A DNA stretch of 64,000 nt from Nocardia aurea (GTDB taxonomy: Bacteria; Actinomycetota; Actinomycetes; Mycobacteriales; Mycobacteriaceae): assembly GCF_003123685.1 (NCBI RefSeq), contig NZ_QCYJ01000127.1:434001-498000 (forward strand), written 5' to 3'. The translations under genes and the position numbers were made by a program. Below the pieces are notes generated by a model. It saw only the letters and a list, made by a program, of their open reading frames with translations, was not told the DNA's origin and made no database searches. Below, one piece after another: positions 1 through 7,970 of this stretch (the first letter of the stretch is position 1; each line of letters opens with the position of its first letter).

Positions 1-1
1 C

Positions 2-2614
2 CAGATCGCCGCGCTGCGCGCGGGCGTCGACGTCGTAGTCGGAACGCCGGGACGACTACTGGACCTCGCCAACCAGAATCACCTGATCCTGGGCAAGGTC
101 GGCGTGCTCGTCCTCGACGAAGCCGACGAGATGCTGGATCTGGGCTTCCTGCCGGATATCGAGCGCATTCTCAGCATGGTCCCCGACAAGCGTCAGACCA
201 TGCTGTTCTCGGCCACGATGCCGGGCCCGATCATCACCCTGGCCCGCACGTTCCTGACCCGGCCGACGCATATCAGGGCCGAGGAACCGCACGACTCCGC
301 CATTCACGACCGCACCACCCAGTTCGTCTACCGGGCGCACGCGCTCGACAAGCACGAATTGATCGCCAAGGTGCTCCAGGCCGAGGGCCGTGGCGCGACC
401 ATGATCTTCACCAGGACCAAGCGCACCGCGCAGAAGGTCGCCGACGAACTGGCCGACCGCGGGTTCGCGGTGGGCGCCGTACACGGCGACCTCGGTCAGA
501 TCGCCCGCGAGAAGGCGCTGAACAAATTCCGCAAGGGTGTGATCGACGTACTCGTCGCCACCGACGTGGCGGCGCGCGGCATCGATATCGACGATGTCAC
601 CCACGTCGTCAACTACCAGTGCCCCGAGGACGAGAAGACCTACGTCCACCGGATCGGGCGGACCGGCCGCGCCGGACGCACCGGTGTCGCGATCACCCTG
701 ATCGACTGGGACGAGCTGAACCGCTGGGCGGGCATCGACAAGGCGCTCGGCCTCGGCATCCCTGACCCGGTCGAAACGTATTCGCGTTCCCCCCACCTGC
801 TCAGCGATCTCGGCATCCCCGAGGGCACGACCGGCCACGTCCGCAAGGCGAAGCCGGTGGTCCGCGAGGAGGAGGCCGAAGTCGTCGAGCGGCCCGCGCG
901 CGCGCCGCGTAAACGCAATCGCAGGCGTACCCGCGCCGGTGAGCCGATCGACGGTGTGGAGAACAGCGGCACCACCGGTGGCGAGAACGGGGTCCCCGAG
1001 AACGGTGGAGCCGAAACCCGTGCCGACGCGAGTGTCGAAGGCACGGCCGAAGAAGGCGGGCAACCGCGTCGCAGGCGGCGTCGGCGTCGCTCGGGTGGGG
1101 ACCAGGACGCCGCGGCGAACAATGCCACGGCCGAGGTGACCCCGACCGAGAGCGCCGAGGACAGCACCGGCGACGACACCACCGAGCAGCCCGCGCGACG
1201 GCGGCGGCGACGTCGCAGGCCTTCCGGTGACGATTCGAGGACCGTCGACGGCGGTACGTCGGGTCGCGGCGAGTCCGCTGCCGGTTCGTCGAGTTCGGTC
1301 CCGAACACCGACACCGATCCTTCGGTCACTTCCACGAACAACGGTGGTCCCACCGCGTCGGCTCCGACGGTGAGCGACTCGGTCGGCGATATCTCCACCG
1401 GTTCCGGAACGGTGACCGGCGCTCTCGACGCAGGCTCGGATGTCCCCGCGTCGGTGAACGGTAGTGCGTCCACCAACGGCGCGATCGTCGCCGACGTCAC
1501 GGCGGCGTCCGTCGACGCCACGGCGTCCACCGACCGCACGGGCCTCGCGACGGCCGTCATCGACAGGCCGGAGACGGTCGTCGACGTCACCGCGGCGAGC
1601 ACCGCGGTCGAGGCGACCACGGTAGTGGTGGCCGATGACTCGGTCGCCGAGAAGCCGGTCCGCAGGCGGACCAGGAAGGTCACGGCGGACGTCGCCGGAG
1701 CCGACCCCACCGCCGAACCGGTTCGTAGCCGCAGCCGCAAGGCCGCGACCACCACCGACAAGGCCGTGACCGCCGCCGCCGACAGCGCGGCGGAGACGGT
1801 CGTAGCGCCTACCCGCAGTCGCAGGAAGGCGACCGCACCCGCGGGCGAGGCCTCGGCCTCGAGCGCAGCGGCGGAGTCGACCACGGCAGCGGCCACGACG
1901 ACAGGCGAGGCGGCTGCGGCAGCCGCCACGACGACGGGCGATGCGATCGGAGTCTCGACCGCGAAGACGGCCGAGGCAGCCGAGGCAAAGGCGGCCGAAC
2001 CGGCGACGTCCGCGGTCGCGACAGCCGAGGCGGCACCCGCACGGACTCGCACTCGTAGGAAGACAGCGGTCACCGAAGCCGCGACCCCGGTCGCGGACGA
2101 CGCCGCCGAACCCGTGGCGGCGAAGACCACGCGCAGCCGCAAGAAGGCGACCGTGGCGGAAGCGGAGGCGACCGAGGTCACTCCGACCGCAGAACCCGCG
2201 GCGAAACCGGTGCGGAGTCGCAAGAAGGCGGTCGAATCGGCCGAGGTCACGGTGGCGGGCGACGAATCTGTCGCTCCCGCGAAAACGGTGCGCAGCCGCA
2301 AGAAGGCAGTGGCGGCAGAGGTCGCCGAGGTTGCCGAAACCGGCGACGTCGCCGAACCTGCCGAGAAGACGGTGCGCCGTCGGACCCGCAAGGTAGCCGA
2401 AGCCGCCGACTCGACCGTCGCCGAATCGGTGACGACCGAGATCGAGGCGCCGGTGAAACGGCGTCGCACCCGGACGACGGCGGCGAGCCTCGACGCGGCG
2501 GCCAACGGTGCGACCACCACGGCTTCGACGGCGGGCGAGACACCGCGCAGGCGCAGCCGTAAAACCGACGGGCAGGATGTGGTCACGGCCTCGGCGGCGA
2601 CCACTTCGGCTTAG
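2..2614 (+). CDS. rhlE: DEAD-box RNA helicase, 5' end missing, long basic repeat tail
   Basis: ATP-dependent RNA helicase, probably acting in RNA remodelling, ribosome assembly or decay. The frame is open from the window edge, so the N-terminal Q motif and Walker A lie outside; 870 residues are visible. Seen in order: TPGRLLD (motif Ib), DEAD box (VLDEADEMLD), SAT (motif III), then the second RecA domain with TDVAARGIDI and HRIGRTGRAG (motifs V and VI). After about residue 290 the protein becomes disordered: Ala/Thr/Glu-rich stretches alternate with more than ten short basic patches such as RSRKKA and RRRTRK. Position matches Rv3211 (rhlE) of M. tuberculosis, whose product is much shorter. 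The helicase call is certain; the role of the tail is unknown. Confidence 0.93.
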   Translation, partial: QIAALRAGVDVVVGTPGRLLDLANQNHLILGKVGVLVLDEADEMLDLGFLPDIERILSMVPDKRQTMLFSATMPGPIITLARTFLTRPTHIRAEEPHDSAIHDRTTQFVYRAHALDKHELIAKVLQAEGRGATMIFTRTKRTAQKVADELADRGFAVGAVHGDLGQIAREKALNKFRKGVIDVLVATDVAARGIDIDDVTHVVNYQCPEDEKTYVHRIGRTGRAGRTGVAITLIDWDELNRWAGIDKALGLGIPDPVETYSRSPHLLSDLGIPEGTTGHVRKAKPVVREEEAEVVERPARAPRKRNRRRTRAGEPIDGVENSGTTGGENGVPENGGAETRADASVEGTAEEGGQPRRRRRRRRSGGDQDAAANNATAEVTPTESAEDSTGDDTTEQPARRRRRRRRPSGDDSRTVDGGTSGRGESAAGSSSSVPNTDTDPSVTSTNNGGPTASAPTVSDSVGDISTGSGTVTGALDAGSDVPASVNGSASTNGAIVADVTAASVDATASTDRTGLATAVIDRPETVVDVTAASTAVEATTVVVADDSVAEKPVRRRTRKVTADVAGADPTAEPVRSRSRKAATTTDKAVTAAADSAAETVVAPTRSRRKATAPAGEASASSAAAESTTAAATTTGEAAAAAATTTGDAIGVSTAKTAEAAEAKAAEPATSAVATAEAAPARTRTRRKTAVTEAATPVADDAAEPVAAKTTRSRKKATVAEAEATEVTPTAEPAAKPVRSRKKAVESAEVTVAGDESVAPAKTVRSRKKAVAAEVAEVAETGDVAEPAEKTVRRRTRKVAEAADSTVAESVTTEIEAPVKRRRTRTTAASLDAAANGATTTASTAGETPRRRSRKTDGQDVVTASAATTSA

Positions 2615-2641
2615 TTCGGCGGATCCGCTACTCTCGCAATC

Positions 2642-3877
2642 GTGCTCGCACCCGAGCGGCGAACGCGCGCCGACATCATCTCCGCGGTCGCGATCGCCGT
2701 ACTCGTACTGCTCGCGGCCGTGGCGGTGTGGGCGCGCGGCGACGCGACCGGCACCGACTCGGTGACGGCGTCGACCCCCGTGTCGGCGCCGCCCGCCGCG
2801 GACCGGTTGCCCACCACGCTGCGAGAGCTGTGGCACGCCTCCGACAGCGCGGATTCGAGAGCGCTGACCTCGGCGGGAGTGGCCGTCACCGGCGACGACG
2901 GCACCGTCACCGGGCGTGATCCGCTGACCGGCGCGCAGGTGTGGCGGTACCGGCGGGATATGCCGCTGTGCGGGGTCGAGTCGCAGTTCGCGATGGTGCT
3001 CGCGGTGTATCGCGATCAACGTGGATGCAGTCAGGCGACGCTGCTCGCCGGGGATACCGGCGAGCGGCGCACCTCGCGCAGCAGCTACATGGACGAGACG
3101 GTGCGGCTGTCGGTCGACGGCACCTACGCGCTCGCGCAGGGGCCGCGACGCCTGGAACTGTGGCGCTCGGATCTGGTGCGGACCATCGAATACGGCTACG
3201 TCGACGCGCCGGTGAACGTGAAGACCCAACCGCGTTCGGGCTGCGATCTGCTCTCGTCGGGTTCGAGTCCGTCCCGGCTGGCCGTGATCGAGCGTTGCCC
3301 GCAGGATCCCGCCCGGCGGCTGACGGTGCTCAATCCGGCGCCGAAGGACAATACGGTTCCCGAGGAGTACGGCTCACACGTCCTGTCCGGTGTCGGCGCC
3401 GACGCCCCGGAGACGCGGGTGCTGGCGGTATCGGACAGCCGTGTCCTGCTGTACATGCCGGGCGGATCGCCCACGGACGCGACCGAAGTCGCGCCGCCAC
3501 GCCTGGCCGTCTACGACGGCAACGGCAATCCCCTCGTGGTGCAACAACTGTCGGCGCCACTGAGCGACAAGGCCACCGCCGTCAAACTCGGGTCGACCTT
3601 CTTCGTGTTCACCGGCAACAGCCTGATCGCGTTGAACGGCAGCACCTTCGATCCGCTGTGGGCCGCGCCCGACGTGGTCGGCACCCCGGCGATGATGACG
3701 GGCAAACTGCTGGTGCCGGTGACCGACGGTATCGCCGTGCTCGAACCGTTGTCCGGCGCGGAGATCTCCCGTATCCCGGTGCCGCGTCCGGGCGCGGACA
3801 CTTCCCCGCTGTCCCTCGCGGTGCTCGGCACCACGGTCCTGGAGAAGCGCGGGACCGTTCTCTACGCCCTCGGTTGA
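2642..3877 (+). CDS. Membrane-anchored propeller-like conserved protein (Rv3212-like)
   Basis: Protein of 411 residues with a short basic N-terminus, one hydrophobic helix at about residues 13-31 and a long extracytoplasmic part, so it is probably an N-terminally anchored surface protein. The body has repeated beta-rich segments of the PQQ/WD-propeller kind (for example VTGRDPLTGAQVWRYRR and ALNGSTFDPLWAAPDVV, which recall quinoprotein blades). No catalytic residues were recognised. The start is GTG 2642, 7 nt after TACTCT at 2629-2634 and without a Shine-Dalgarno, so a leaderless message is likely. It sits directly after the helicase as in M. tuberculosis, where the homologue is annotated only as Ala/Val-rich. 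Function unknown; a scaffold or ligand-sensing role is inference. Confidence 0.8.
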   Translation: MLAPERRTRADIISAVAIAVLVLLAAVAVWARGDATGTDSVTASTPVSAPPAADRLPTTLRELWHASDSADSRALTSAGVAVTGDDGTVTGRDPLTGAQVWRYRRDMPLCGVESQFAMVLAVYRDQRGCSQATLLAGDTGERRTSRSSYMDETVRLSVDGTYALAQGPRRLELWRSDLVRTIEYGYVDAPVNVKTQPRSGCDLLSSGSSPSRLAVIERCPQDPARRLTVLNPAPKDNTVPEEYGSHVLSGVGADAPETRVLAVSDSRVLLYMPGGSPTDATEVAPPRLAVYDGNGNPLVVQQLSAPLSDKATAVKLGSTFFVFTGNSLIALNGSTFDPLWAAPDVVGTPAMMTGKLLVPVTDGIAVLEPLSGAEISRIPVPRPGADTSPLSLAVLGTTVLEKRGTVLYALG

Positions 3878-3920
3878 GCACACGGCCCTGGTCACCACCG
3901 CCGACGAGGAGGCGGCCAGA

Positions 3921-4550
3921 ATGGATGACATGTCCGCACGCTCCACACTCGACGCCGCCCGGGTGGTGTTGCTCCGACACGGGGAGACCTCCTGGTCGAA
4001 GCAGCGTCGCCACACCGGACGTTCCGACCTGCCGCTCACGCCCGACGGCGAGGCGCAGGCCGAGGCGGCGCGACCAATGATCGCCGACCTCGCGCTGCGG
4101 GATCCTCTGGTGCTGACCAGTCCGCGTCTGCGTGCGGTGCACACCGCGCAACTCGTCGGCCTGACCGACACGGTCGTCGACGACGATCTGGTCGAATGGG
4201 ACTACGGCGAGTACGAGGGCCTGACCACCCCGCAGATCCGGGAGTCAGCGCCCGGCTGGACCATCTTCACCGGCGACGTTCCCGGTGGCGAGACGGCGGC
4301 ACAGGTGGGCGCGCGGGCCGATCGCGTACTCGCCTCGGTCGACGCGGTGCTGCCCGAACGGGACGTGATCCTGGTCGGGCACGGCCATTTCTCGCGGGTG
4401 CTGATCGCCCGCTGGGCCGAGTTCGAGGTGCGCGAAGGCCGCCGCTTTCCCATGTCGACCGCGGCCGTCAGCATCCTGGGCTACCAGCATGATGTGCGAA
4501 GCATCCTGGCGCACAATCTGATTCCCGCAACGAACGGAGACGTGTCGTGA
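3921..4550 (+). CDS. gpm2: Histidine phosphatase superfamily acid phosphatase
   Basis: Phosphatase of the phosphoglycerate-mutase-like superfamily, 209 residues, cytoplasmic. The phosphohistidine motif LLRHGETSW is at about residues 17-25, an acidic WDYGEYEGL segment follows, and the second histidine pair VGHGHFSRV lies near residue 155. The orthologue by position, Rv3214 (named gpm2), is known as a broad acid phosphatase rather than a glycolytic mutase, and that is the likely activity here. ATG 3921 is preceded by GAGGAGG; a second in-frame ATG at 3930 is possible. Its stop overlaps the GNAT start (GTGA), which indicates translational coupling. Confidence 0.85.
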   Translation: MDDMSARSTLDAARVVLLRHGETSWSKQRRHTGRSDLPLTPDGEAQAEAARPMIADLALRDPLVLTSPRLRAVHTAQLVGLTDTVVDDDLVEWDYGEYEGLTTPQIRESAPGWTIFTGDVPGGETAAQVGARADRVLASVDAVLPERDVILVGHGHFSRVLIARWAEFEVREGRRFPMSTAAVSILGYQHDVRSILAHNLIPATNGDVS

Positions 4551-5044
4551 CCCTGCCCGAAACCGCCGAGATCCGTCGGGCCACCGAGGCCGACATTCCG
4601 GCCCTCGTCGGTCTCGTCCACGATCTGGCCGAATACGAGAAGGCCGGCGACCAGTGCGCGCTCACCGTGGAACAGCTGCGCACGGCGCTGTTCGGCCCGA
4701 CGCCCGCACTTTTCGCGCATGTCGTGGAGGACGAGTCGGAGATCGTCGGGTGCGCCATCTGGTTCCTGAACTTCTCCACCTGGAACGGTGTGCACGGCAT
4801 CTTCCTCGAGGATCTGTACGTCTCGCCGTGGGCGCGGGGCAAGGGGTACGGCAGGGGGCTGCTGGCCGCACTCGCACAGGAGGCGGTGGACAAGGGGTAC
4901 AGCCGCGTAGACTGGTCGGTACTCACCTGGAACACCCCGTCGATCACGTTCTATCGATCCATCGGCGCGCAGAGCCAGGACGCGTGGGTCGGCTACCGGC
5001 TCTCGGGGGAAGCGCTGGCCGCACTGGCCGCGCAGGCACGCTGA
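4547..5044 (+). CDS. GNAT family N-acetyltransferase (diamine acetyltransferase-like)
   Basis: Cytoplasmic acetyl-CoA-dependent N-acetyltransferase of 165 residues, a complete single GNAT domain. The signature LYVSPWARGKGYGRGLLAAL near residues 88-107 contains the pyrophosphate-binding R-x-x-G-x-G loop, followed by DWSVLTWNTPSITFYRSIGA, the usual C-terminal fold with the N-x-x-x-x-x-F-Y pattern. Similarity to the spermidine/diamine subgroup is suggested by VHGIFLEDLYV, but the substrate cannot be fixed. GTG 4547 overlaps the phosphatase stop by 4 nt. Rv3216 occupies the equivalent place in M. tuberculosis. Confidence 0.85.
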   Translation: MTLPETAEIRRATEADIPALVGLVHDLAEYEKAGDQCALTVEQLRTALFGPTPALFAHVVEDESEIVGCAIWFLNFSTWNGVHGIFLEDLYVSPWARGKGYGRGLLAALAQEAVDKGYSRVDWSVLTWNTPSITFYRSIGAQSQDAWVGYRLSGEALAALAAQAR

Positions 5045-5068
5045 GGGATCGCGGGATCGCGGGATCGC
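5045..5068. repeat. Three tandem copies of an 8-bp unit
   Basis: GGGATCGC occurs three times head to tail immediately after the GNAT stop codon and about 55 nt before the nfi start. It is too short and regular for a gene signal; polymerase slippage is a sufficient explanation. Confidence 0.7.
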
Positions 5069-5123
5069 GCGAGTTGTACGGTGGGACAGGAATATCGCGC
5101 CGCCGAGTGAGTCGAGGACACCG

Positions 5124-5822
5124 ATGAAGGTCACCGTGCCCGACGGCTGGCCCGACGACGCGGACGCGGCGACAGCGGTGCAGGATCGGTTGCGGCCGTC
5201 GGTCGTCGCGACCGATCCGCGACCGCCGGATTTCCGCGTCGTCGCCGGAATCGACTCGGCCTACGACGATTCCGGCCTGGTCGCCGCCGCCGCGGTGGCG
5301 TTGGACGCCCGCACGTTGCAGACCGTCACCTCGGCCGTGGTACTCGGTACGGCGACTTTCCCGTACGTGCCGGGCCTGCTGGCCTTCCGCGAGGTGCCGA
5401 CCGCGCTCGCCGCCCTCGAAAGGCTGGACGCGGCACCGGATCTGCTGATCTGCGACGGTCAGGGTCTCGCCCATCCCCGCCGCTTCGGACTCGCGTGCCA
5501 CCTGGGGATCCTGGCGGGTGTTCCGACCATCGGCGTCGCCAAGAACGCCTGGGGTGACTGTCGCGATCCCGGGCCCGAACGCGGTGACGGCGCCGATATC
5601 CGGCTCGACGGCGAGGTGGTCGGCCGGGTGCTGCGGACCAGGACCGGGGTGAAACCGCTGTACGTCTCGGTGGGCCATCTCATCGATCTCGACACCGCGT
5701 GCGAGCAGGTGTTGTCGCTCACGCCGCACTATCGCCAGCCCGAGACCACCCGGCAGGCCGACCAACTGTGCCGCCGGGCGCTGCGCGAGGCGGTACTGCG
5801 CCGCGGCGAGATCGCGGGCTGA
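5124..5822 (+). CDS. nfi: Endonuclease V (deoxyinosine 3' endonuclease)
   Basis: DNA repair nuclease that nicks at the second phosphodiester bond 3' of deoxyinosine formed by adenine deamination. The 232 residues match the usual 220-240. Visible motifs: VAGIDSAYDD with the first metal-binding Asp, PGLLAFREVP with the catalytic Glu, LLICDGQGLAHPRRFGLA with the second Asp and the conserved His/Arg, and GVAKNAWGD. ATG 5124 is preceded by a GAGGA-like site. It follows the GNAT with an 80-nt gap and converges with a small membrane protein gene only 5 nt away. Not a standard member of the syntenic block as I remember it. Confidence 0.92.
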   Translation: MKVTVPDGWPDDADAATAVQDRLRPSVVATDPRPPDFRVVAGIDSAYDDSGLVAAAAVALDARTLQTVTSAVVLGTATFPYVPGLLAFREVPTALAALERLDAAPDLLICDGQGLAHPRRFGLACHLGILAGVPTIGVAKNAWGDCRDPGPERGDGADIRLDGEVVGRVLRTRTGVKPLYVSVGHLIDLDTACEQVLSLTPHYRQPETTRQADQLCRRALREAVLRRGEIAG

Positions 5823-5827
5823 CCGGC

Positions 5828-6253
5828 CTATTCGGGATCCGCGCCGTACTCCTGGGCCATCCACAGGTTGGACTTGGGCGCGAACAACAGCACGAGCGCG
5901 CAGATCGCGGCGACGCCGAGCAACGCCCCGAGGACCGGCTGATGGGAGTCGGTGAGCAGCGACCAGGCCACCGGGAGCAGCAGGAGCTGGGCGATGGTCG
6001 CGATGGCACGCCCCCATCGGTGACCGAGCAGCAGACCGACGCCCGCGGCCAGTACCGCACCGCCGAGGATGCCGAACCAGGCCGCCGTGCCGTATCCGCT
6101 CGTCTGCGTCTGATCGTGTCCGAGAAGCCCGCGCACCACGAGTACCACGGCGACGATCACCGCGACCGCGCCTTCGACGGCGACCAGCCCGCCCGCGCCT
6201 CGCACCGTCGTCGGCACCCGCGCCGAATCCGTATCTTCACCACTGTCGACCAC
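5828..6253 (-). CDS. Small four-helix integral membrane protein (Rv3217c-like)
   Basis: Membrane protein of 141 residues. After a charged 20-residue N-terminus come four hydrophobic segments (about 23-43, 57-77, 83-99 and 106-124) and a short polar tail. No catalytic, transport or binding motif was recognised. GTG 6253 lies 6 nt downstream of TAGGCT (6260-6265 on the plus strand reads AGCCTA) with no Shine-Dalgarno, so a leaderless transcript is probable. Position and size agree with Rv3217c of M. tuberculosis, which is also uncharacterised. Confidence 0.8.
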   Translation of the reverse strand: MVDSGEDTDSARVPTTVRGAGGLVAVEGAVAVIVAVVLVVRGLLGHDQTQTSGYGTAAWFGILGGAVLAAGVGLLLGHRWGRAIATIAQLLLLPVAWSLLTDSHQPVLGALLGVAAICALVLLFAPKSNLWMAQEYGADPE

Positions 6254-6380
6254 GGGCCCAGCCTACGAGGAGGCCACCGCGGCGAGCAGCGAGACCACCG
6301 CGGCGATCCGGTGGGCGCCGCGCGGGCGAGGTGGACCGCGGCTTTTCGGACCCGCCGCGCGCGCCCATTAGGCTGCCAGC

Positions 6381-7343
6381 GTGCGGACGCTGCTGATCGT
6401 GAATCCGAATGCCACCTCGACGACGCCGGCGACCAGGGATCTGCTGGCGCACGCGTTGGAGAGCCGGACACAGCTCACGGTTGCGCACACCCAGCATCGC
6501 GGACACGCCGCGGAATTGGCCCAGTGGGCATCGACCAACGAAATGGATCTGATCGTCGTGCACGGGGGCGACGGGACGGTCAACGAGACGATCAACGGAT
6601 TTCTGCCCCTGCCGGAATTGAACGACGGTCAGGCCTGGCTGCCGCGCCTGGGCGTGATTCCCGGCGGTTCGGCGAATGTCTTCGCGCGCGCACTCGGAAT
6701 TTCGCCCGATCCGGTGACGGCCACCAATCAATTGATCGATCTGCTGACCCTCGAGCGCGACCGCAAGATCGGACTCGGTCTGGCCGACGATCGGTGGTTC
6801 ACTTTCAGCGCGGGCGTCGGACTCGACGCGGATGTGTGTGAGGCGATCGACAACAGTCGCGCGAGCGGTCACGCCGCAACCCCGGCCCGATATATTCGAA
6901 CAACTGTGCGACAATTCTTCCGGGCCCGACGCAAGGACCCGACCGTACGCATCGAAATCCCCGGATTCGAGCCGGTCGGCGAGGTCCATTACGCCTTCAT
7001 AACGAACGCGAGCCCGTGGACGTACCTGAACTCGACGCCGGTGCACACCAACCCGGGCACGACATTCGAGACGGGGCTCGGCGTGTTCGCCGTGCGGTCC
7101 ATGTCGGTCGCGCCAACTCTGTTGCTGGCCCGCCAACTCCTGGCGGCGAATGGAAATCCCAAGTCGCACAATTTATTTCGTGAAGACGATGTGCCGTCGG
7201 TGCGGGTCGAGACGGGCGAACCGATCGGCCTGCAAATCGATGGCGATTTCATCGGGAAACGGAACGTGGTGGATTTCACCTCGGTGCCCGATGTGCTGGA
7301 TGTGATCGCGCCGCGGCCGAACAGGGCACGAATCACCCCCTGA
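6381..7343 (+). CDS. Diacylglycerol/lipid kinase-family protein
   Basis: Protein of 320 residues with the diacylglycerol/sphingosine kinase fold. The nucleotide-binding motif HGGDGTVNETING sits at about residues 55-67, after the starting strand LLIVNPNAT, and the C-terminal beta domain ends in LQIDGDFIGKRNVVDF with the expected D-G-D. It probably phosphorylates a lipid at the membrane; which one cannot be told. GTG 6381 is 6 nt after TAGGCT (6369-6374), another likely leaderless start. The homologue by position is Rv3218. It precedes whiB1 with a 234-nt promoter-bearing gap. Confidence 0.87.
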   Translation: MRTLLIVNPNATSTTPATRDLLAHALESRTQLTVAHTQHRGHAAELAQWASTNEMDLIVVHGGDGTVNETINGFLPLPELNDGQAWLPRLGVIPGGSANVFARALGISPDPVTATNQLIDLLTLERDRKIGLGLADDRWFTFSAGVGLDADVCEAIDNSRASGHAATPARYIRTTVRQFFRARRKDPTVRIEIPGFEPVGEVHYAFITNASPWTYLNSTPVHTNPGTTFETGLGVFAVRSMSVAPTLLLARQLLAANGNPKSHNLFREDDVPSVRVETGEPIGLQIDGDFIGKRNVVDFTSVPDVLDVIAPRPNRARITP

Positions 7344-7455
7344 AACATCGTGGTTGTGCTGCGAAAACCCGGTGGAGCGAGTACAAAGGACCGGGCAGGG
7401 CCCCTATGCGGGGACTTCGTGAGCGTGAGCTTCCCCACGGTGCGCCGTAGACCTA

Positions 7456-7488
7456 TTGACATCTACGGTGTTCGTGAAAGCATTCACA
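7456..7488 (+). promoter_or_regulatory. whiB1 upstream region: TTGACA element and CRP-type site
   Basis: TTGACA at 7456-7461 is a good -35 element. At 7473-7488 lies CGTGA-AAGCAT-TCACA, a near-perfect CRP/FNR-family palindrome (GTGA-N6-TCAC) about 90 nt before the whiB1 ATG. In M. tuberculosis whiB1 is known to be controlled by the cAMP receptor protein Rv3676, so the same control is inferred here. Confidence 0.65.
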
Positions 7489-7577
7489 AGCAACCGTGCG
7501 GAAACATTCGAGTCGCACAAGTGAACGAACCAGAAACCGTAGGCGCCAATTGTGGCGCCCAGCAAAGGAGCAGAGGA

Positions 7578-7832
7578 ATGGACTGGCGCCACAAGGCCAT
7601 CTGTCGCGATGAGGACCCCGAGCTGTTCTTCCCGGTGGGTAACAGTGGTCCTGCGCTCGCGCAGATTGCCGATGCCAAGCTGGTCTGCGCTCGCTGCCCC
7701 GTTACCGCCGACTGCCTTTCCTGGGCCCTGAAGTCCGGGCAGGATGCCGGCGTGTGGGGTGGTATGAGCGAGGACGAGCGCCGTGCGCTGAAGCGTCGCA
7801 ATGCGCGCACTCGCACCCGTACTGTCGTCTGA
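7578..7832 (+). CDS. whiB1: WhiB1, iron-sulfur transcription factor
   Basis: Essential Wbl regulator that carries a nitric-oxide-sensitive [4Fe-4S] cluster and binds the primary sigma factor. The 84-residue product has the four ligands C9, C37, C40 and C46, the GVWGG turn at about 58-62 and a basic C-terminus KRRNARTRTRT for DNA contact. It is almost identical to M. tuberculosis WhiB1 as remembered. The start is ATG 7578, with AAGGAG at 7565-7570; the frame is open further upstream, but that extension is not conserved in the family. A long leader, a CRP-type site and a downstream hairpin complete the unit. Confidence 0.97.
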   Translation: MDWRHKAICRDEDPELFFPVGNSGPALAQIADAKLVCARCPVTADCLSWALKSGQDAGVWGGMSEDERRALKRRNARTRTRTVV

Positions 7833-7884
7833 TTCGACGATAAGCGCAGGCGGACCATTCAGCCCGGTCCGCCAACGCATTTCG

Positions 7885-7917
7885 GCCCGGCACCCTTCGT
7901 AGGTGCCGGGCTTTCTT
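7885..7917 (+). terminator. Rho-independent terminator of whiB1
   Basis: A 9-10 bp perfect stem (CCCGGCACC at 7886-7894 with GGTGCCGGG at 7902-7910, 7-nt loop) is followed by CTTTCTT. It lies about 50 nt after the whiB1 stop and before the convergent pdtaS stop. Confidence 0.85.
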
Positions 7918-7970
7918 ATACCGTGACGAGGTGATGATTCCGGAAAGGATTCTCGGGAACTCGACGGAGA

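Noticed and set aside
56..3229. Antisense open frame of 1057 residues opposite the helicase and the next gene
   Set aside because: It is composed of Arg/Gly/Asp/His-rich nonsense complementary to GC-rich codons, has no domain and spans two clear genes on the other strand.
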